A stretch of 64,000 nucleotides of DNA from Magnetococcales bacterium (GTDB lineage Bacteria; Pseudomonadota; Magnetococcia; Magnetococcales; DC0425bin3), in the NCBI GenBank assembly GCA_015231175.1, contig JADGBZ010000004.1, positions 1-64,000 on the forward strand, written 5' to 3'. Made by a program: the position numbers and the translations under genes. The notes under the pieces were generated by a model. That model did no database searches and was not told the DNA's origin. It worked only from the letters and a program-made list of their open reading frames with translations. This document shows, piece by piece, positions 62,536 through 64,000 of the stretch (position 1 is the stretch's first letter; each line of letters starts with the position of its first letter).

Positions 62536-62695
62536 GAAAGTCTCCACAAGTCCGGGGGGAAACGATGCGGGAAGTGACTCTTTTCTGGTATAACCTGAAA
62601 GCCTGGGGGACTCAACCGATCGAGATTCGCGGATAGAACACCGAACCTCCCCAATCACCCCACCCTCTTTTTAGAGCAAAAATTGGAGTGACGCT

Positions 62696-63994
62696 ATGGA
62701 TAGGAATTCCCTGACAATTCGAGACAACCGCACTGGCAAGGAGGTGACGCTGCCGGTCAGAGAGGGTTCCGAAGGGCCGCCCGTTGTAGAAATTAGCAAT
62801 ATTTTCAAGGAATTCGGACTTTTTACCTTAGACCCCGGGTTTCGTTCCACAGCCTCCTGCGAGAGCGAAATCACCTTCATCGATGGGGATCAGGGCATTT
62901 TGTTGCACCGGGGCTATCCGATCGAGCAGTTGGCGGAGAAGAGCAGCTACCTGGAGGTATGCCATCTCCTGCTGTTTGGTCATTTGCCTACGGCAACCGA
63001 ATTTGCCGAATTCAAGCACCTGGTGACGCACCACTCCATGATTCATGAACAACTGCAAAAGTTCTATCAGGGGTTTCGGCGGGATGCGCACCCCATGGCC
63101 ATCATGGTGGGGGTGGTGGGTGCGCTATCGTCGTTCTACCACGACTCCCTGGATATTGCGAACCCCCGGCATCGGGAGATTGCCGCCTACCGGCTGATTG
63201 CCAAGATGCCGACGATCGCCGCATTTTCCCACAAGTATTCCGTCGGGCAACCTTTCATGTATCCCCAGAACAGCCTGGGATACGTGGAAAATCTTCTGCA
63301 CATGATGTTTGCCGTGCCATGTGATACATACCACGTCTCTCCGGTGTTGGCGCGGGCGATGGAAAAGATCATGATTCTGCATGCCGACCATGAACAGAAC
63401 GCTTCCACCTCCACGGTCCGTTTGGCAGGCTCGTCGCTGGCTAATCCTTTCGCTGCCGTGTCGGCGGGCATCGGCGCCCTGTGGGGACCGGCGCACGGCG
63501 GTGCCAACGAGGCTGTGCTGGGCATGTTGCAGGAGATTGGCCACCCGGATCACATTGGCAGTTACATCAAACGGGCGAAAGATCCCAGTGATTCGTTCCG
63601 CCTGATGGGGTTTGGCCATCGCGTCTACAAAAACTATGATCCACGGGCCAAAATTTTGCGGGTGGCGGCCCATGAGGTTCTCCAGGAACTGGATCGCAAA
63701 AATGATCCACGCCTGCAGATTGCCCTCCAGTTGGAAAAGATTGCTCTGGAAGATGACTATTTCATCAAGAAGAAGCTCTACCCGAATGTCGATTTTTATT
63801 CGGGCATCATTTTGTCGGCCATAGGCGTTCCCACCAGCATGTTTACGGTGATGTTCGCCCTGGCCCGTTCCGTTGGTTGGATGAGTCAGTGGATGGAGAT
63901 GATGTCCGAAAAGGGACAGTCCATCGGTCGTCCGCGCCAGTTGTATACCGGGGCGAAGAGACGGGACTACGTACCCATCGAAAATCGCGGCTGA
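62696..63994 (+). CDS. gltA: Citrate synthase
   Basis: Condenses oxaloacetate and acetyl-CoA in the TCA cycle. 432 residues, the Gram-negative hexameric type (N-terminal beta-strand domain [15 protein letters not shown]). Catalytic His in [16 protein letters not shown], His of [11 protein letters not shown], and Asp of NVDFYSGI. The protein is complete, ending 6 bp before the window edge. GGAG lies 8 nt upstream of ATG 62696. Divergent from the dynamin-like gene over 160 bp that must hold both promoters. Confidence 0.97.
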   Translation: MDRNSLTIRDNRTGKEVTLPVREGSEGPPVVEISNIFKEFGLFTLDPGFRSTASCESEITFIDGDQGILLHRGYPIEQLAEKSSYLEVCHLLLFGHLPTATEFAEFKHLVTHHSMIHEQLQKFYQGFRRDAHPMAIMVGVVGALSSFYHDSLDIANPRHREIAAYRLIAKMPTIAAFSHKYSVGQPFMYPQNSLGYVENLLHMMFAVPCDTYHVSPVLARAMEKIMILHADHEQNASTSTVRLAGSSLANPFAAVSAGIGALWGPAHGGANEAVLGMLQEIGHPDHIGSYIKRAKDPSDSFRLMGFGHRVYKNYDPRAKILRVAAHEVLQELDRKNDPRLQIALQLEKIALEDDYFIKKKLYPNVDFYSGIILSAIGVPTSMFTVMFALARSVGWMSQWMEMMSEKGQSIGRPRQLYTGAKRRDYVPIENRG

Positions 63995-64000
63995 AATTGA

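Overview
The window is a chromosomal segment of a GC-rich Gram-negative bacterium. Outer-membrane and envelope genes (autotransporter-like barrel, NlpD, a TolC relative, lipid A/undecaprenyl sugar genes), the merR-surE-pcm-nlpD order, a monomeric NADP isocitrate dehydrogenase and a very dense family of hairpin repeats fit a proteobacterium. I think a magnetotactic-type Magnetococcales relative is likeliest, but that is an inference from gene style and not a proven assignment.

Layout. 1-3.6 kb: the right end of an IS1-family element, a helicase gene cut short beside it, a palindrome flanked by a 55-bp duplication, an M16 peptidase and tRNA-Gly(CCC). 3.7-9.2 kb: a Sel1-repeat protein, a glycosyltransferase, and a tightly coupled trpB-trpA-nnrS operon. 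9.5-13.9 kb: a c-type cytochrome, then galU, ugd and a phosphohexomutase, which supply UDP-glucose, UDP-glucuronate and hexose-1-phosphates. 14-18.3 kb: an unrecognised protein with an internal repeat, pyrD, a very small gene and an outer-membrane barrel protein. 18.5-26.2 kb: an EF-G paralogue, mrp, broken DUF2442/DUF4160 genes and merR-surE-pcm-nlpD. 26.4-31.4 kb: a TolC-like gene truncated by a small inverted-repeat element, bioC against comF, grxC, a nitrilase-family amidase and two small unknowns. 31.5-42 kb, nearly all minus strand: arnD with a free-standing ArnA-type dehydrogenase, a histidine kinase carrying an N-terminal HU/IHF DNA-binding domain, a TIGR04282-type protein, a degenerate ThiF-like protein, a SUMF1 protein, a PP-loop protein, hemB, a SET-domain protein and an ornithine-decarboxylase-type enzyme. 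42-47.5 kb: a 1070-residue translocase-HEAT-cNMP-binding protein beside a PP2C phosphatase and an adenylate cyclase-FHA protein. 47.6-54.7 kb: four glycosyltransferase-type genes, two of them tandem TPR-CgeB paralogues. 54.7-64 kb: an IS110 relic, the NAD(P)H-hydrate repair enzyme, a NhaR-like regulator, monomeric isocitrate dehydrogenase, a dynamin-like GTPase and citrate synthase.

The most striking non-genic feature is a dispersed repeat. Its intact unit is 147 bp with 17-bp terminal inverted repeats and three internal hairpins. About 20 whole, partial or variant copies lie in both orientations between genes. Some copies show paired base changes that keep a hairpin, one copy lacks exactly one hairpin, and several copies supply stop codons or C-terminal tails to neighbouring genes. 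The most interesting gene is the HU-PAS-histidine kinase fusion at 33702-35132.
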